Below are positions 21,801 through 32,809 of a stretch of 64,000 nucleotides of DNA, in pieces. This stretch comes from Favolaschia claudopus (Eukaryota > Basidiomycota > Agaricomycetes > Agaricales > Mycenaceae): assembly GCA_037176885.1 (NCBI GenBank), contig JAWWNJ010000008.1, positions 1,736,001 through 1,800,000 on the forward strand, read 5' to 3'. Each line of letters opens with the position of its first letter. Positions within the stretch are counted from its first letter, which is position 1. Both the position numbers and the translations under genes were made by a program. The notes below the pieces were generated by a model that saw only the letters and a list, made by a program, of their open reading frames with translations, was not told the DNA's origin and ran no database searches.

Positions 21801-23620
21801 TTGTGGGGACCAATATACCAAAGCTATGGATTTCTTCATCATTTCAGCATTCTGCTTCGAAATTCCACTCACTTTTGCCTCGCTTCTTTCTCATTTTAGT
21901 TTGAATTCAACTTTCCAACAATGAAGGACACACCTGTGAAGGTTTAATTACGATTCCCTGGGTCTTCAAGTCAAAAGCCGCCAAGGACTCGGTCGCTAAG
22001 CATTATGTGCGCAAGAGGTCGGTCTTGAAAATCAAAGGGGCCTGATACGACGCGCCAGACGACCTGGTTCCGGGGTTGTTGAGTTAGCGTCTTGCGCAGG
22101 CGGTAGAGCTTGACAATGCGGCGTGGAGTTTGGATGAGCAATCTCGGAGCAAACGACAAGGGAGAGGAAGAGCATGTAACGATCAGTCACGTAGTCACAG
22201 CATCTCCACTCCCTCCTCACTCATACCTGACTCTGGAACTCTTCCTTTTCGTTTCTCGACGCGTTTGGACGCGTTTCGTTTCACTTTTGACACTCGTTTG
22301 ACCTCCTTCAAGTTTTCTCGTGCTCCTTGAGACCGCGGAACGAGCGACGTCAAATCAATTGGAGCTTCATCGGACTCCGGAGTCCGCACTCGATTCCTCT
22401 CCGCTTCTCGACCATCCCCTTGGCCGGAACGACAGAACAACCCCGGAATTGAGCTCGGGTAGGGGTGAAGGACGGTAATAGGAAACTGATAGGAAACGGC
22501 GACGCGCAAGGTTTGCGTCGTCAGCGCGTCAGCGACCACCCCCGTGAGACGAGTCATATCCGATTCTGTACTTCAATCGTTCCACTGACGTTGAACTTCC
22601 GTCTTCACGGCTGGGTTTCTGTGTACACTACGATCGTCAATGCTGCATTGCGGCGTCGACGACTAACCGCCAACCTTCGTCGACTCTTGATCTCGAGTCA
22701 AACGGATATGGAGTCGAATCCAGGAGCGACGACGTCTATATATAATACTCGACGCCCTCCTCTGTCTCTCGACGCTTTCCAATCTATCTCGTCTCGACTG
22801 GAAGAATTTCCGAGGCCGCCGCCGTATGAACTTTCGACAATGACATCCTCTTCTGGGCGCTCTCCTCCCGACGTCTGTGGCGCGTATCACGCGTGTCAAA
22901 TCTTCCTTTACGCTCCTTTGCCTCTCCTCGCATACATACACGTCTGCTCCAGGTTCGGCGTGGTTCACAGCAACGGACCAAAAAATGACAAGGTTGAATC
23001 GGCTACGTGTAGCCTTCATGGGGGCCTGTTTCGCTCGCGAACGCCCCGGCGAGGCGCGTTTTTCAGCTCTTATGCCTTTGATACATTTCTGACACACATA
23101 TTCTTTCGTCCATTCTTCCGCTCCCTCTCCTCGTCTCACCCTGTCGCTCGCCTCTCGAGTGACGCGTTTAGACTCGACTCCAACTCTCTTCTTGGATTCC
23201 ACGAGGCGGCGCCGTGCCAAATATAAACGGATGATTCTCCGTCCGACCTGCATCATCATCGCCCATTTCACCCTCCTTTCGTGTCTTAACAACGCCGACA
23301 TCGACTCTTTGTTTCCATTCTTTTGTCTCATCATCGCGTTCTCCTCTCAACCTCTTCTCAACTGGTTCACCGCCATCTGACACGCCACTGCTAAACGAAT
23401 TCATCGCTTGCTCGTTGCCGCTTCGTCAGTCTCGAGACCCAGCGAACTCGCTGCCGCTTCTCGTGACGTCGCGTTCCTTCACCCCCCACCACCGCCGCCT
23501 CGTCTGGTTCTCATTGAAGTTCCTGAACGCTTTCGTTAACGCTCGTCTCTGATGGGATGATCTTTGTTCTGTCTTCTTACCTTGCTGTGGCTTCATCTTC
23601 CCTCACTTCCCTTCTGTATC
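18860..23620. other. Gene-poor repeat-rich stretch
   Basis: No domain was recognised. A 280-codon open frame at 20197-21039 lacks an ATG at its beginning and overlaps a repeated word (ATCAGCTAAGT or a close variant at about 19775, 20188, 20757 and 20906). A basic Arg-rich frame on the minus strand at 22663-23334 and its plus-strand counterpart look compositional. A TATATATAA word is at about 22738 without a convincing gene after it. Confidence 0.35.
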
Positions 23621-23624
23621 TAGG

Positions 23625-24165
23625 GATGCCACCGCTGCCTGTTTACTGGTGTTGTTTTCTAAAATCTACTCTTCATACCTCCCGCTTGGCCACCACTATG
23701 TAAAAGTTTATCAGACAATTTCAAATCTTTCGTTTGCACATCTTCAACTAAAAACTATCAGCTAAACCAGTCAGTGCCTGCCAGCTTCCAAGCACATCCA
23801 CAGCGCCGTTGTGAATATGCAGCTCACAAGTTTTGGGAAATTGATTTGCTTGCTAAGCAAAAAATTCTTCACATATGTATGGCCGTATTTGCTACATAAG
23901 TTGCCGCCGGCCAAAGAATTACTGCGTCTGGAAGGTGTTTTGTTTCCTTTTTAGTGTATTTGGTCCCATCATTTCCGTCACATTTCCGGAGCCCGGAAAT
24001 TAAACATTTACGGGCACCGGAAATCTTACGGGAACATTACGGAAATGTGCCGGAAATAGAATATTTCCGGCGCCCGGAAACAAAAAGAATATAACCCACA
24101 AATAATGTATATCCGGCGCATTTCCACTTCATTTACAGGCCCCGTATTTGATGGCGTGCCCCCAG
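23625..24165 (-). repeat. Non-autonomous repeat family, copy 2 (inverted relative to copy 1)
   Basis: Reverse complement of the repeat at 5290-5865, with the same CCGGAAAT palindrome cluster (23975-24090), the GCTACATAAGTTGCCGCC block, and the flanking CCCCCAGTGA word at the outer end. The second copy differs by scattered substitutions and small indels, so the copies are not a recent duplication. Confidence 0.8.
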
Positions 24166-24643
24166 TGAGTGCGAGGCGACGGAGAGAACCTGCAGAACAC
24201 TTACGGGGGTGCTGGGGTGGAGCAGACATCGACACGAGGAGTTGTGGTTTGAAGTTGAGGGAGAAGGTCTGAACTTTGGGGGGAAAGGAATGGGGGGAAA
24301 GTAAATTTCCTTCTGACATTTCCGTACGGCGGTCGGGTTTTTAAGGTCAAATCTAGATCTCGATGAGCCAGTTCACCCGAGACCTCGTGTTCGTGAATCA
24401 CTCACTTTACGCTTCGATTTATTACCCGCCTTTATCTGATGCAACCGTTCTAGCCGACGTTTTGCAGCCACCCTGGTGACAACAGTTTCAAAGGTGGGTA
24501 CGTTATTCTTCCTTCTAGCCGAGGGTTTGCAGCCACACCTGTCTCCGGTAGGTTAGCGCACATCTCCCCGCAAAGAAAACCAGGTCGAGAGTCGATTTTC
24601 TTGACAAGTCCCCCACCCCCATCCTCCACTCACTCCACTCTCG

Positions 24644-25739
24644 ATGTCTGTCCCCTCCTCAAACGCTTGCGACGGCGCGCCAGCTCCCGATTCATCCCCT
24701 GCGCCCGCTTGCGCCAGCCCGTCATCCACCGAGCGCAAGCCGCCCAAGGCAATCGAGCCCTACATAACCCACGGCATCAGAACCTTTATACCCATCGACC
24801 ACGGGGAGCTCGACTTCAACTTACCTCTGCGCCTACAGCAATTCCTCGCGCTCGCAGATCCCTCTTTCCCGTATCCTGGCGATCCCCTGCCTCTCGAACG
24901 CCCACCTCCCGCTCAACGCACTGACGCGTTCCCGCCAGCCCCAGGCACCGTCAGGGTACTGCCTTCCCGCAAAACGTCTAACCCTCCGCGCGACAGAGGG
25001 CGCGAGAGACAACTGGAGAGAACAAAGTTGGCGGGCGAACGCTCGCGCCGCCACAAGGTTATGTTACACGCCGCGGTGGGTCTTCGGAGCCAAGGGCTTA
25101 CAATCCCCGGTTCTGGGCGCAGAATCATTCGAATCCACGACCCACCGCGGGTCTCCTCCGAGCTGATCGACGAGCGCGACTATGGGTTCGACGAGGTAGT
25201 GGGAAAGTACTCACGATTTAGTTTTCGTTACCTCGAGTCAACCGGCCGGTAAAGTTTCCTCTCGTCAACCTTGCAGACTCCACTGACGCTCTTTCCTCCC
25301 CTCCCCCTTCCCTTCCTCGCGCAGAGACGTTCGCGTAGTGGCGGCGCGTTCTAGGGCGGCAGTAATCTTCGCTGGTTGTCCGACCGTCTCGACGTGGAAG
25401 AAGAAAGTTCTCCAACCGATCAATGAGAGGCTTTACACTGAGTTTGAGAAGCTTAGCCGCCGATGTGAGTATCCCAACGAGGTGCAGATTATGTCAGGCG
25501 GGGTCGGTGTCAACTTTAACGAGGCCAGAGTTAGTTCCAAGTCTATCTTTTGTCGCCAGTCCTCGATGCTGATGAGTATTGTTCAGAAAGCTCGCGTGGC
25601 GTCAAGAAGTCGCGTGCTCGATGCGTTGGCGTTCGGCGGGAGCTGTAGCTGTACCTTTAATACAATAGACCCAGCCGTGGTAGGGGGGGACATTGGATTA
25701 TGGGCACACACTGGCCGCCCAGCCATTACCGCCCCATAA
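24644..25739 (+). CDS. Hypothetical protein, possibly the N-terminal part of a TET/JBP-like protein
   Basis: Exons 24644..25248 and 25325..25739 join in phase over a GT-AG intron to give 339 residues. The N-terminal half is Pro/Ser-rich with an Arg-rich stretch (RERQLERTKLAGERSRRHK). The second exon begins RDVRVVAARSRAAVIFAGCP and continues with TVSTWKKKVLQPINERLYTE and MSGGVGVNFNEA. This layout resembles the region that precedes the Fe(II)/2-oxoglutarate dioxygenase domain in the expanded basidiomycete TET/JBP-like proteins, which are known to travel with KDZ transposons. The catalytic domain (HxD...H) is not present. The end of the frame runs into unrelated sequence near 25680, so the protein is probably truncated. 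The family call is tentative. Confidence 0.4.
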
Positions 25740-25965
25740 TGCATTATCACCCGGATCTACCCAATTAGGATTTATCACCGAAAACCGACGGCCAAATCAT
25801 TCCGCGGGCCCAGGAAACGGTTGTTGCCGGAAGTGCTGTGATGCCGAAGAAGCCGTGTCCAGCTCTGTTGTCCGATCAGCCGCAATTGCTTGGTTGTGTT
25901 TACCGCAGGCTTCCTTTCCCCGCCTTCCGCTCCCTCCCTGCTTTCCCGCCTCCCCACGCCCCAGA

Positions 25966-26440
25966 ATGGCTGCCCCCAATTCCGATAGCGACACTGCCGA
26001 CCATCCCCCTCCTCTGGAGCGTATCGTCGCCTCGCCAATGATTGACAGCGAGCCCATATGCCGTGCATGGGCACAGCTCAATCCTGTCCCCTACAGTGGG
26101 CGCCAGATGGGCGCAGGGGGTCGGCGCCACTCCCTTCTCGACGACGAGATGTCTTCCTACCGTCTCTACCACCAATACCGTTTCCAGCATCACCTCAAAT
26201 ATGCCCGCGGATACGTGATGTCGCACGGTCTGCGCGTTAGGGCCGACAAGATCCTCCAAAGCATTCAGTCCCTCCGCTTATTGCCTCCCGGGCTCGCACC
26301 TGCGCCACGCAAACGAATTCACGAGGACGAGACGGTAGATGACGAAGAGCTGTCTATTCGCCCCCAGACGAAAAAGGTGTGTTCTCGACTCTCTCTTATC
26401 CCCACCATTCTAACTCTGTCCTCTCCAGCTCAAATTTTAG
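25966..26440 (+). CDS. Hypothetical small protein with a terminal NLS-like motif, 140 residues
   Basis: Exon 25966..26376 encodes 137 codons from ATG (MAAPNSDSDTADHPPPLER) and ends KK. A GT-AG intron (26377-26428) joins it to a 12-base last exon (26429..26440) that adds only LKF and the stop, so the end reads RPQTKKLKF. The middle contains MSSYRLYHQYRFQHHLKYAR, rich in Tyr/His/Arg, and the C-terminal part is acidic (HEDETVDDEELS) before the basic end. I do not know the family. It lies in the same block as the TET/JBP-like and 849-residue genes. Confidence 0.5.
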
Positions 26441-26470
26441 TAGGTAGATATACTAGTATCTACCTAGAAA
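26441..26470. repeat. Inverted repeat just after the stop codon
   Basis: TAGGTAGATA is followed by TACTAGTA and TCTACCTA, a near-perfect palindrome of 26 bases directly downstream of the preceding gene. It could fold in the 3' UTR. Confidence 0.5.
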
Positions 26471-26678
26471 ATTGTAGCCACCCTCTTTACATCGCACGCT
26501 CATAAATGCATCCTGTTTCACACCCCATTTGTGGCAACCATTTCAGTAAACTAAACTCAAAGTCCAATAACAACTCGTGAAATCATCAACTAAGTACAAG
26601 TCACTTCGTTCAATCGTTCGGCGGTCAATCTCAATTCCAAAACGAAGGCGGACTATCAGGATGGCGGAGTGGACGAGT

Positions 26679-29490
26679 TTACGCTTTTGTGCGTTGGCGT
26701 CTGACAGTCATCAGTTGGGTAATGGTTTCCTTTTCGGACAGCACGTACTTGGGTCTCGTATTCTCTTTCTCCATCTCAGACACGTCTTTTGCCGCTCGTT
26801 TCGCTGAAGTACGCGTCTGCGCACTCGCAGCCTTCGAGGATGTCGCCTCCGCCGCGTTTGACGCGTTTGACAGCGTACTGCTTGAGAACAGATCAACAAC
26901 TATCGTAACACGCGTCTTCCTCAAGGCTTACCTTTCACCCACGATTCTGACAACTCGACCGAGGACGTCGCAGAAGTCCTCCACCGCAACACGCCACTCT
27001 GCCAGCAGCTTACCTCTTTCTGGCTCGTCTCTCGCCGCCGCCGCCTCTCCCCACCACAGAAGTCCCGCCCCATATAATACGAGACCATTCTTGCCGAATC
27101 GCCCTCTCATCTCTGCCCAATCATCTTCGCTCACGTCTCGCGGGCCCACCCAATCTCCTCCTTCCACTCTCGCTGCAGGCTGTCCTGCACCCCACCAAAT
27201 CCACCACCTGCTCGCAAAACTGCCTTCGACCTCCCTCCCGCCGATCGCTGTCTTGATTGAGAATGGCGATCCCCAATCTCTCCTTCGTTGCATCCAATCG
27301 CCGACTTCCGCCGGCCGCTCGTCCTTATTCGTCGGCATCTTCGATCCTCCTTTATCCTGAAATCCGTTGATCCTCTCGAACTCCACCAGCAAGCTTACAC
27401 ACAGCTGCCATCCCTCCCCGCCCCAGGTGCGTCCGCGACTGAATCCTCGGAACGCGCTAACAAGCTCCGTAGTCCACGAGCTCATATCCTGCACCTCCCA
27501 CCATGTCGGCTCGGGCGTCGCCACTCTCTCGTCTCCCGCACCGCCCTCGTCTCTCGACACGTCACCTTCCGGCGCAGAAACAGGTCCTGGAGGTCGCTCG
27601 TCTCCCACACCTCCCTCGTCCCTCGACGCGTCACCTTCCGGCACAGAAACAGGTCCTGGAGGTCGACGGCCCTCATCCACGTCATCGTCATCTCCCGCAT
27701 CGGACGACATCTCCAAAGCGATGTGTGCGGGGATTCCGCGCTCCAGGCGAGCGAAAAGCAATCTCTCGCGCGCCATATCGTTGGCTTTTTCTAGCTCGAG
27801 CGCAGGCATAGCGCGTAGCAACTGCATTTGCGTCTCATAGTCCGCGGGACTCAGCAAAGCTAGTTCGGCCTTGAGGGCACGCCCAATAAGCTGTGCCGCC
27901 GCCTTCTCGAGATCGCCGAGCACGAAGTCGGACGGCATCATCTGGCCGAAATCGATCTCTCCATGGTTCAGCAAGAACCTATCCAGCAAATCCAGATCCA
28001 GTGGATCGTGGGGTCCTTCACTCTCGGTACCCGCATGCGAAGGCGGAACTTCCGGGTATCCGGACGACGGTGGAGGTGGAGGTGGAGGTGGAGGTGGAGG
28101 TGGAGGAGGTGGAGAAGGTGCAGCTGGTGGAGTAGGTGTCGCAGGTGCAGGTCGGGGTGGAGGAGCGCTTTCGTTCACGACTTGTTCAAGTCCTGACGAC
28201 GACGCCCCTCCGCTGCCTCCACTCTCTTCAGTCGTACCCGTCGCAGACGCGCCATCGGAGTCTGCGGGTCCCGACGCAGGGATATTCAAGCTTCGCGCGC
28301 GACATTCCTCCTCAGCTTGATACGCAATCTATCAGTGTTTCTTCTCGCCAATATTTAGGCCACTCACTGAAGCACTCGTGAGTGAACGCGACAAAGCTTC
28401 TCTGCGCGGCGTCAAACCCCCCCCTGTCGAAGTCGCTCCAAATGCGAGGCACCATCCCCTTCGTTGTGCCGGAATGAATGCTGAGAAACAGTTAGCCGTG
28501 CCTCCCGCCTCTTCCCTCACAGTCAATTTCTTACCTTCTGACCTCAATGCTTCCACCACGGTCGGCTATGGGCCCGCAAAGCAACATAGCGACGTTCATT
28601 CCAAAGCGCTCGCGCACGGCGTCCGCGAACGGCTGAAGGTAGTGAGCCGCATTATTCAGCGCGCTATGCATCGAGTAAATCGTCAGTCGTTTCCGTTTCC
28701 ATTCATACGATGCGCTTACATGTCATATTCTTGTGCACTTCTAGGCGCCTCCGCTGCCGTTGCCGTAGCGTATGCCGCCATCGCCGCCTCATGTTGCTTA
28801 TTCCACGCCTCCTCCACCTCCCTCTTGAATGCCTCGCTTTCCCCCTCCCAGCATTCTTTCGTGACAGCGTTCCGCACTGTGATTTCCTTTGGCGGATTCG
28901 GCTGTTGGGATACCTCCTCCCATCGAACCCTTACACGTTCCTTGATGCGCTCCTCGTAGAAGGCGTGGGTATAAAAGTGCAGGAGACGAGGTTTCTTCGG
29001 GGGTTTGGGTTCCAACTGCGGCTTGTCGAAGACGGTCTTGAAAGTGGTGGGCTTCTTCTTGCCCTCCACCGAGCCCCCGTAGTTTGTGTTATAGTGAACG
29101 CCAATTTTCTATGGACAATGAGCCTCGAACAATCACAGCGCCGACAACACATACCGCCTTCAGGGTTTTGAAGTATTCTGCACGCGACACCCCCTCTGCC
29201 GCAGGCAGAGTATCAGCGTCGTTGTTCTCCCCAACGTCGGAAGCAACATCCTGCCCTTCTTCCAGATCACCTAGCCACGGTGTATTGTAGCCGTACTTGG
29301 CGAGGTACCGGTGCCCCACTTTCTCGTAGAACGGCCCAGTTTTTTTTGTCTCTGCAGCAGCCCGATAGTCATCCACGAATTGTTTGAAGAATTCGACCTT
29401 GGAGCCTTGAACCCAGCCTTGCGGGCCTGGTTTGACCGGCGGCAGCCCCTCGCGTTCTCTTTTGCGCGCCGCTTGCCCTACGCGTGTCAT
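26679..29490 (-). CDS. 849-residue protein of an Agaricomycete multicopy family of unknown function
   Basis: Six minus-strand exons, 29155..29490, 28720..29108, 28535..28663, 28368..28480, 26932..28315 and 26679..26877, join in phase. All introns are GT-AG; the acceptor at 28316 is an AAG. The start MTRVGQAARKREREG is an ATG. Blocks in order: WVQGSKVEFFKQFVDDYRAA with GPFYEKVGHRYLAKYGYN, AEYFKTLKAKIGVHYNTNYG, KPRLLHFYTHAFYEERIKER, LQPFADAVRERFGMNVAMLL, IHSGTTKGMVPRIWSDFDRG, EEECRARSL, then a Pro-run (coded by a GGTGGA microsatellite at about 28065-28115), an acidic region with two 23-residue repeats, RPAEVGDWMQRRRDW, paired tryptophans (WWIWWG), NGLVLYGAGLLWWGE and a basic tail. No catalytic motif was recognised. 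Related pieces lie at 1-1081 and 33910-34276. Such genes are numerous in mushroom genomes and often lie near KDZ elements. Confidence 0.7.
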
Positions 29491-29664
29491 AGCGGTATTC
29501 GTTTAGTGTGCGTGCAATCTCACGTGAATCTCAAACTCACATGTAAACAAACAAGCAATGCGCAGAAATCATATGTGCATTCATGGATGGAACAAAACAA
29601 GTCTCAAATATACAATATTGTCCGTATCTAGTACCAGCGCGCAGAATGACCCCGCCCTCGAAAA
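29491..29664. other. Short spacer between two minus-strand genes
   Basis: This AT-richer spacer would contain the promoter of the 849-residue gene and the 3' end of the next gene. No clear TATA box is seen. Confidence 0.3.
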
Positions 29665-30603
29665 TCAGAAAGCATCGTGACGCTTCCCTGCCGCCACGTT
29701 GTCCGCGAAGCGATCGTCGGCAGCCTCATCATCGTCAAGCTCGTCGACCGCAAACCAAGTCGCCTCTGCGAGGCTTTTGGTAATGAGGAGGTCCGGCTCT
29801 TCGCCGCGACGCTGCAACTCCCGGTACCGCTCCTCCGTCCGCATACTACTGATTTTGAGAGACCATGATATCTGAGAACGGAGGCGTACTCACGCACTGC
29901 TGGAGACAATCCCTCCTCCGCGGATTGCGTAGTTTCGTCCCTCTACCCCTCCTCCACCATCACCTCGCTGACGCGATGTCGACAAACTTAAGGGAACCAC
30001 CGGTCGACGATCATTTTTCCTGAGCCATGATATTACTATTAGGCAAATTTCTTGCAAGACGATGCAAGACGATAACAACGACGCACCTCTCAGCGCCCTG
30101 CGACGACGCTGCCTTGGATGGAGAAGGACTCTCCTCGCGCTTGACGGTGGTGCGTGAAGATTCGTGAGGGCGTGCCTCGGCCGCTGGTCTTGCGGGGGAA
30201 GGGCAAGCGGAAGCGGGTTCGACGGGGTGCGGGTGCACCCCTAACAGGCATAGTCGTTGCCAAAGGTCAATGCATTCGTCTTCCGTGTAGCACCCTTGAT
30301 GGCTATTGTCAGGATACCCTGATACACTTGCCTTGGCCTCCGGCCTCCTCACTATCAGCTTTCATCATCCTCAAAACGGTAAACAAAAACGGCGCACCAA
30401 TTGTCAAACATCCCCACTTTATGCCCCTGCAATACCAGATGCAGAGGGTATTTCCCTCCGCCGCGAGCGCGGCGGCGAGAGGCGATATTGAAATGACGCG
30501 GGGGGAGACAATAGAAGCGAGGATCCTTGATACCGCGGTCGTCCATCCGCAGCTCATGCGCCGCAAGATTGGTCTGAGGAAGATCGCAGGGAGGGGTGGA
30601 CAT
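29665..30603 (-). CDS. RNase H1 N-terminal (viroplasmin-type) domain protein, 258 residues
   Basis: Exons 30398..30603, 30087..30347, 29894..30019 and 29665..29848 join in phase from MSTPPCDLPQTNLAAHELRM. The domain is at about residues 48-110: KYPLHLVLQGHKVGMFDNW, then SGYPDNSHQGCYTEDECIDL and WQRLCLLGVHPHP. The first part matches the Y-x-V-x-x-G-x-x-x-G-x-F-x-x-W pattern of the nucleic-acid-binding module found at the N-terminus of RNase H1, and SGYPDNSHQGC fits the S-G-x-x-x-x-x-x-K/G part. No RNase H catalytic domain follows. Instead there is a Ser/Pro-rich linker, a Gly stretch, and a C-terminal helix-prone region ending in an acidic DELDDDEAADDRF. It might bind RNA-DNA hybrids or double-stranded RNA. 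The start is 68 bases from the start of the divergent gene. Confidence 0.6.
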
Positions 30604-30671
30604 TGAGGGAAAACAGTCGATGAGGAATGAGACAAGAAGAGGTGATCGATGGATACTCACGTGCCAAACCC
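30604..30671. promoter_or_regulatory. Shared divergent promoter region
   Basis: Only 68 bases separate the ATG of the viroplasmin-domain gene (minus) and that of the next gene (plus). The two genes are likely transcribed from one bidirectional promoter. No TATA box is visible. Confidence 0.4.
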
Positions 30672-31422
30672 ATGGCTCTCCCTCCCTTCCGCTGGCGTTC
30701 TTACGACTCCCGCCGATCCCACCTTACTTTTTGCGACTCTGTCGATTTTCGGGGTACGTCTGTCCCACCTCTCCTCTCAAGACTGACCGCTCAATTTCAC
30801 CCTAGTGACTGAAGCCAAGGCTGAGCAAGCGCAAACCCACCGCCTTTGGCCGTTGCGCGATCGCAGCAACGTCTCCAACTACGCCGACGCCGTCACCCAG
30901 CGCTACTTCTGGCGCGGTCGTCTCGCCGCCTCTGCTGCCGTCGCCTCAATCCGCAGCGCCGCTGCGAACCAAGCCCACTTCGAAGAGTGGATTCATCGAC
31001 ACGCGCTAGCCGTCCAGCCGCCCGGGACGCAGCTCGACTGGGGAAGCGGAGCGGGGTGGGGATCTAGCAGGGGGAACGTGGCGGTTCGGGGCTGGGGTCA
31101 GGCTGACAGCGACGGAGGTTGGGGCACCACCTCCGATTGGAATTCGACGCCCTTCAAGTCTGACCTCACCACCCACATATGGTCTACGACTTCCTTCAGC
31201 AACCCCGGGTCGTCTTCGTTGGCGTGGGGTTCTCCGCGAGGCTCTTGGGGGACGGCTTTCATCCCCCGCATCCCCAAAATCCCCGGTAAAGCCAAGCGCC
31301 GCCGTCTTAGAAAGCGACGAATTCGTGAAATGGAGGAAAAGTACGAGGCAGCCCGGCAGCGGCGAGACGATGAGAGGAGGAGGATGGACAGCGCCAATTG
31401 GATTTTACAAGAATGTAGCTAA
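30672..31422 (+). CDS. Hypothetical Trp/Ser/Gly-rich protein, 232 residues
   Basis: Exon 30672..30753 (MALPPFRWRSYDSRRSHL) joins 30806..31422 over a GT-AG intron (donor GTACGT). The body contains many tryptophans in a Gly/Ser setting (GAGWGSSRGNVAVRGWGQAD, WGTTSDWN, LAWGSPRGSWG), and the C-terminal 50 residues are strongly basic and helix-prone (KAKRRRLRKRRIREMEEKYE). The GW-type repeats could be a disordered interaction region, but this is not the spacing of an Argonaute hook that I would assert. Family unknown. The gene converges tail-to-tail with the next, 13 bases between stops. Confidence 0.5.
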
Positions 31423-31435
31423 TTACTCGCAATCA

Positions 31436-31781
31436 CTAATGGTCATTCTCTCCACCGTCGCTCTCGTCCTCCGATTCCACCAATTCCGCCGACCCTTCTC
31501 GTGATACGGGCCACATTCTTCCCTTCTTTCTCTGTCGATACCGCACCTGGGCCTCACGATGACGAGCCCATTGTTCTTCTGTGAGGTTGCGGCGCAAACG
31601 GGCCATCCGCTCTCTCCCTTTATGAAGAATCTCATCGCGATGTCTGCAATTTCTGCTCAATAAAACTCGGCTGTCCTGCAACTCTGCTGACTTACGCAAT
31701 GCGATATTTACGATAAGTGGCTAGACGGCGAAGCTGACGCAGACGCTCCTTGCGACGTGGGGTCGTCAACACGCTCGACAT
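31436..31781 (-). CDS. Small basic helix-rich protein, 100 residues
   Basis: Exons 31696..31781 and 31436..31652 join in phase over a 43-base intron (GTAAGT...GAGCAG). The product starts MSSVLTTPRRKERLRQLRRL and continues RHRDEILHKGRERMARLRRN, EEQWARHREAQVRYRQRKKG, then an acidic end (ESEDESDGGEND). It is reminiscent of the short Arg-rich coiled proteins that recur with many copies in Agaricales genomes. It could bind nucleic acid. No defined domain. Confidence 0.5.
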
Positions 31782-32809
31782 TTGTTTGGGGGTCTGTTTT
31801 TTGGTCTGCGAGTCGAGGTAGAACCCTAACCCTATACGAGCGGGAGTGAGCGGTCCGAGCACTGCCCCACCAATTCCGGCCTAATTGACCTACACCTCAC
31901 AAGTTCAGACCTGAATATGGCGGTGGGGACCGTGGCTAGAAGCTTTTTAGCATCGTAGATACAATAAGAACCATGTCCCAAATGATAGGGCTTACTTTGA
32001 AGCATTTTCCTGGAAAAAATTTTGGGCAAGATTTTTGCGGTTGTTGAGTAGAGAGGGTCGCAGTACTATCCCTGCCTTGTTTCTCGCACCATATGACAAT
32101 GACATTTCATCTGCAGTTGGTAACCCTAATTTTGTTGCACGAAGCACTCACCGACTATCAATACACCCAACCACCACCACCAGCGCGCTGTGCAGCAAGA
32201 TATTTCTTGGTTTGCATGTATTTCTACTCGCAGGCGTGAGTGCGCCACAACCAAACAAATCCATTTCCGGGCTTTCTCGAAGACCATCCGCCAATAACCA
32301 GGTGCGAATCTGTAGTCAGTACTCAAGGTCGGCGTTGGACAATGCAGGTGGGGTCAAGATTGGTCCGATTGACTGCCATAAGCTCGGTCGAGGCTACATC
32401 AGTGAGTGCGCCACAACCTTAGAATGGAAGTTTGATGCATCCCTGAGTGCTGTGTTCCTATTGCAGCGAACCAAGAGTAAACCGCCATGGAAGTAGACCA
32501 CTTTGACGCTATCGGGGGACCACATCGCGATGTTAAATGTGTAACAGAGGTCGGAAACGAGTGTATTGATGAAGGATCGAGCGCCAGCGAACGGATCGTG
32601 GGTCGTTTTTGTCGATACAGTGTCGCAAACAGACAGGATTTATCATGTTGAGGGCAAGCTAGGGTCCAAGAACTGAATCGCAAGCTTCAGCACTTCTGAA
32701 TGTGTCCGGGAATGATAGGGGGAGGAAAGTCACAAGAAAGTAACGACGAAAGTCACAAGAAAGTAACGACTGTGACATTGTTGACCTCACGCGTCTGCCT
32801 TTTCCTTCC
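31782..32809. other. Spacer with small repeats
   Basis: Contains an AACCCTAACCCTA word at about 31823 (telomere-like, two units only), a 17-base word GTGAGTGCGCCACAACC repeated at about 32237 and 32402, and a tandem pair of 23-base units (AAAGTCACAAGAAAGTAACG) at about 32727-32772. No gene was recognised. Confidence 0.5.

Noticed and set aside
22465..23334. Long overlapping frames (253 codons plus, 223 codons minus)
   Set aside because: The products are Arg- or Ser-rich without any motif; open on both strands because of base composition.
26689..28320. Plus-strand frames antisense to the 849-residue gene
   Set aside because: They mirror the Pro-run and acidic repeats of the real gene, whose six exons join in phase.
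31823..31837. AACCCTAACCCTA as a telomere or interstitial telomeric repeat
   Set aside because: Only two units, no array on either side.
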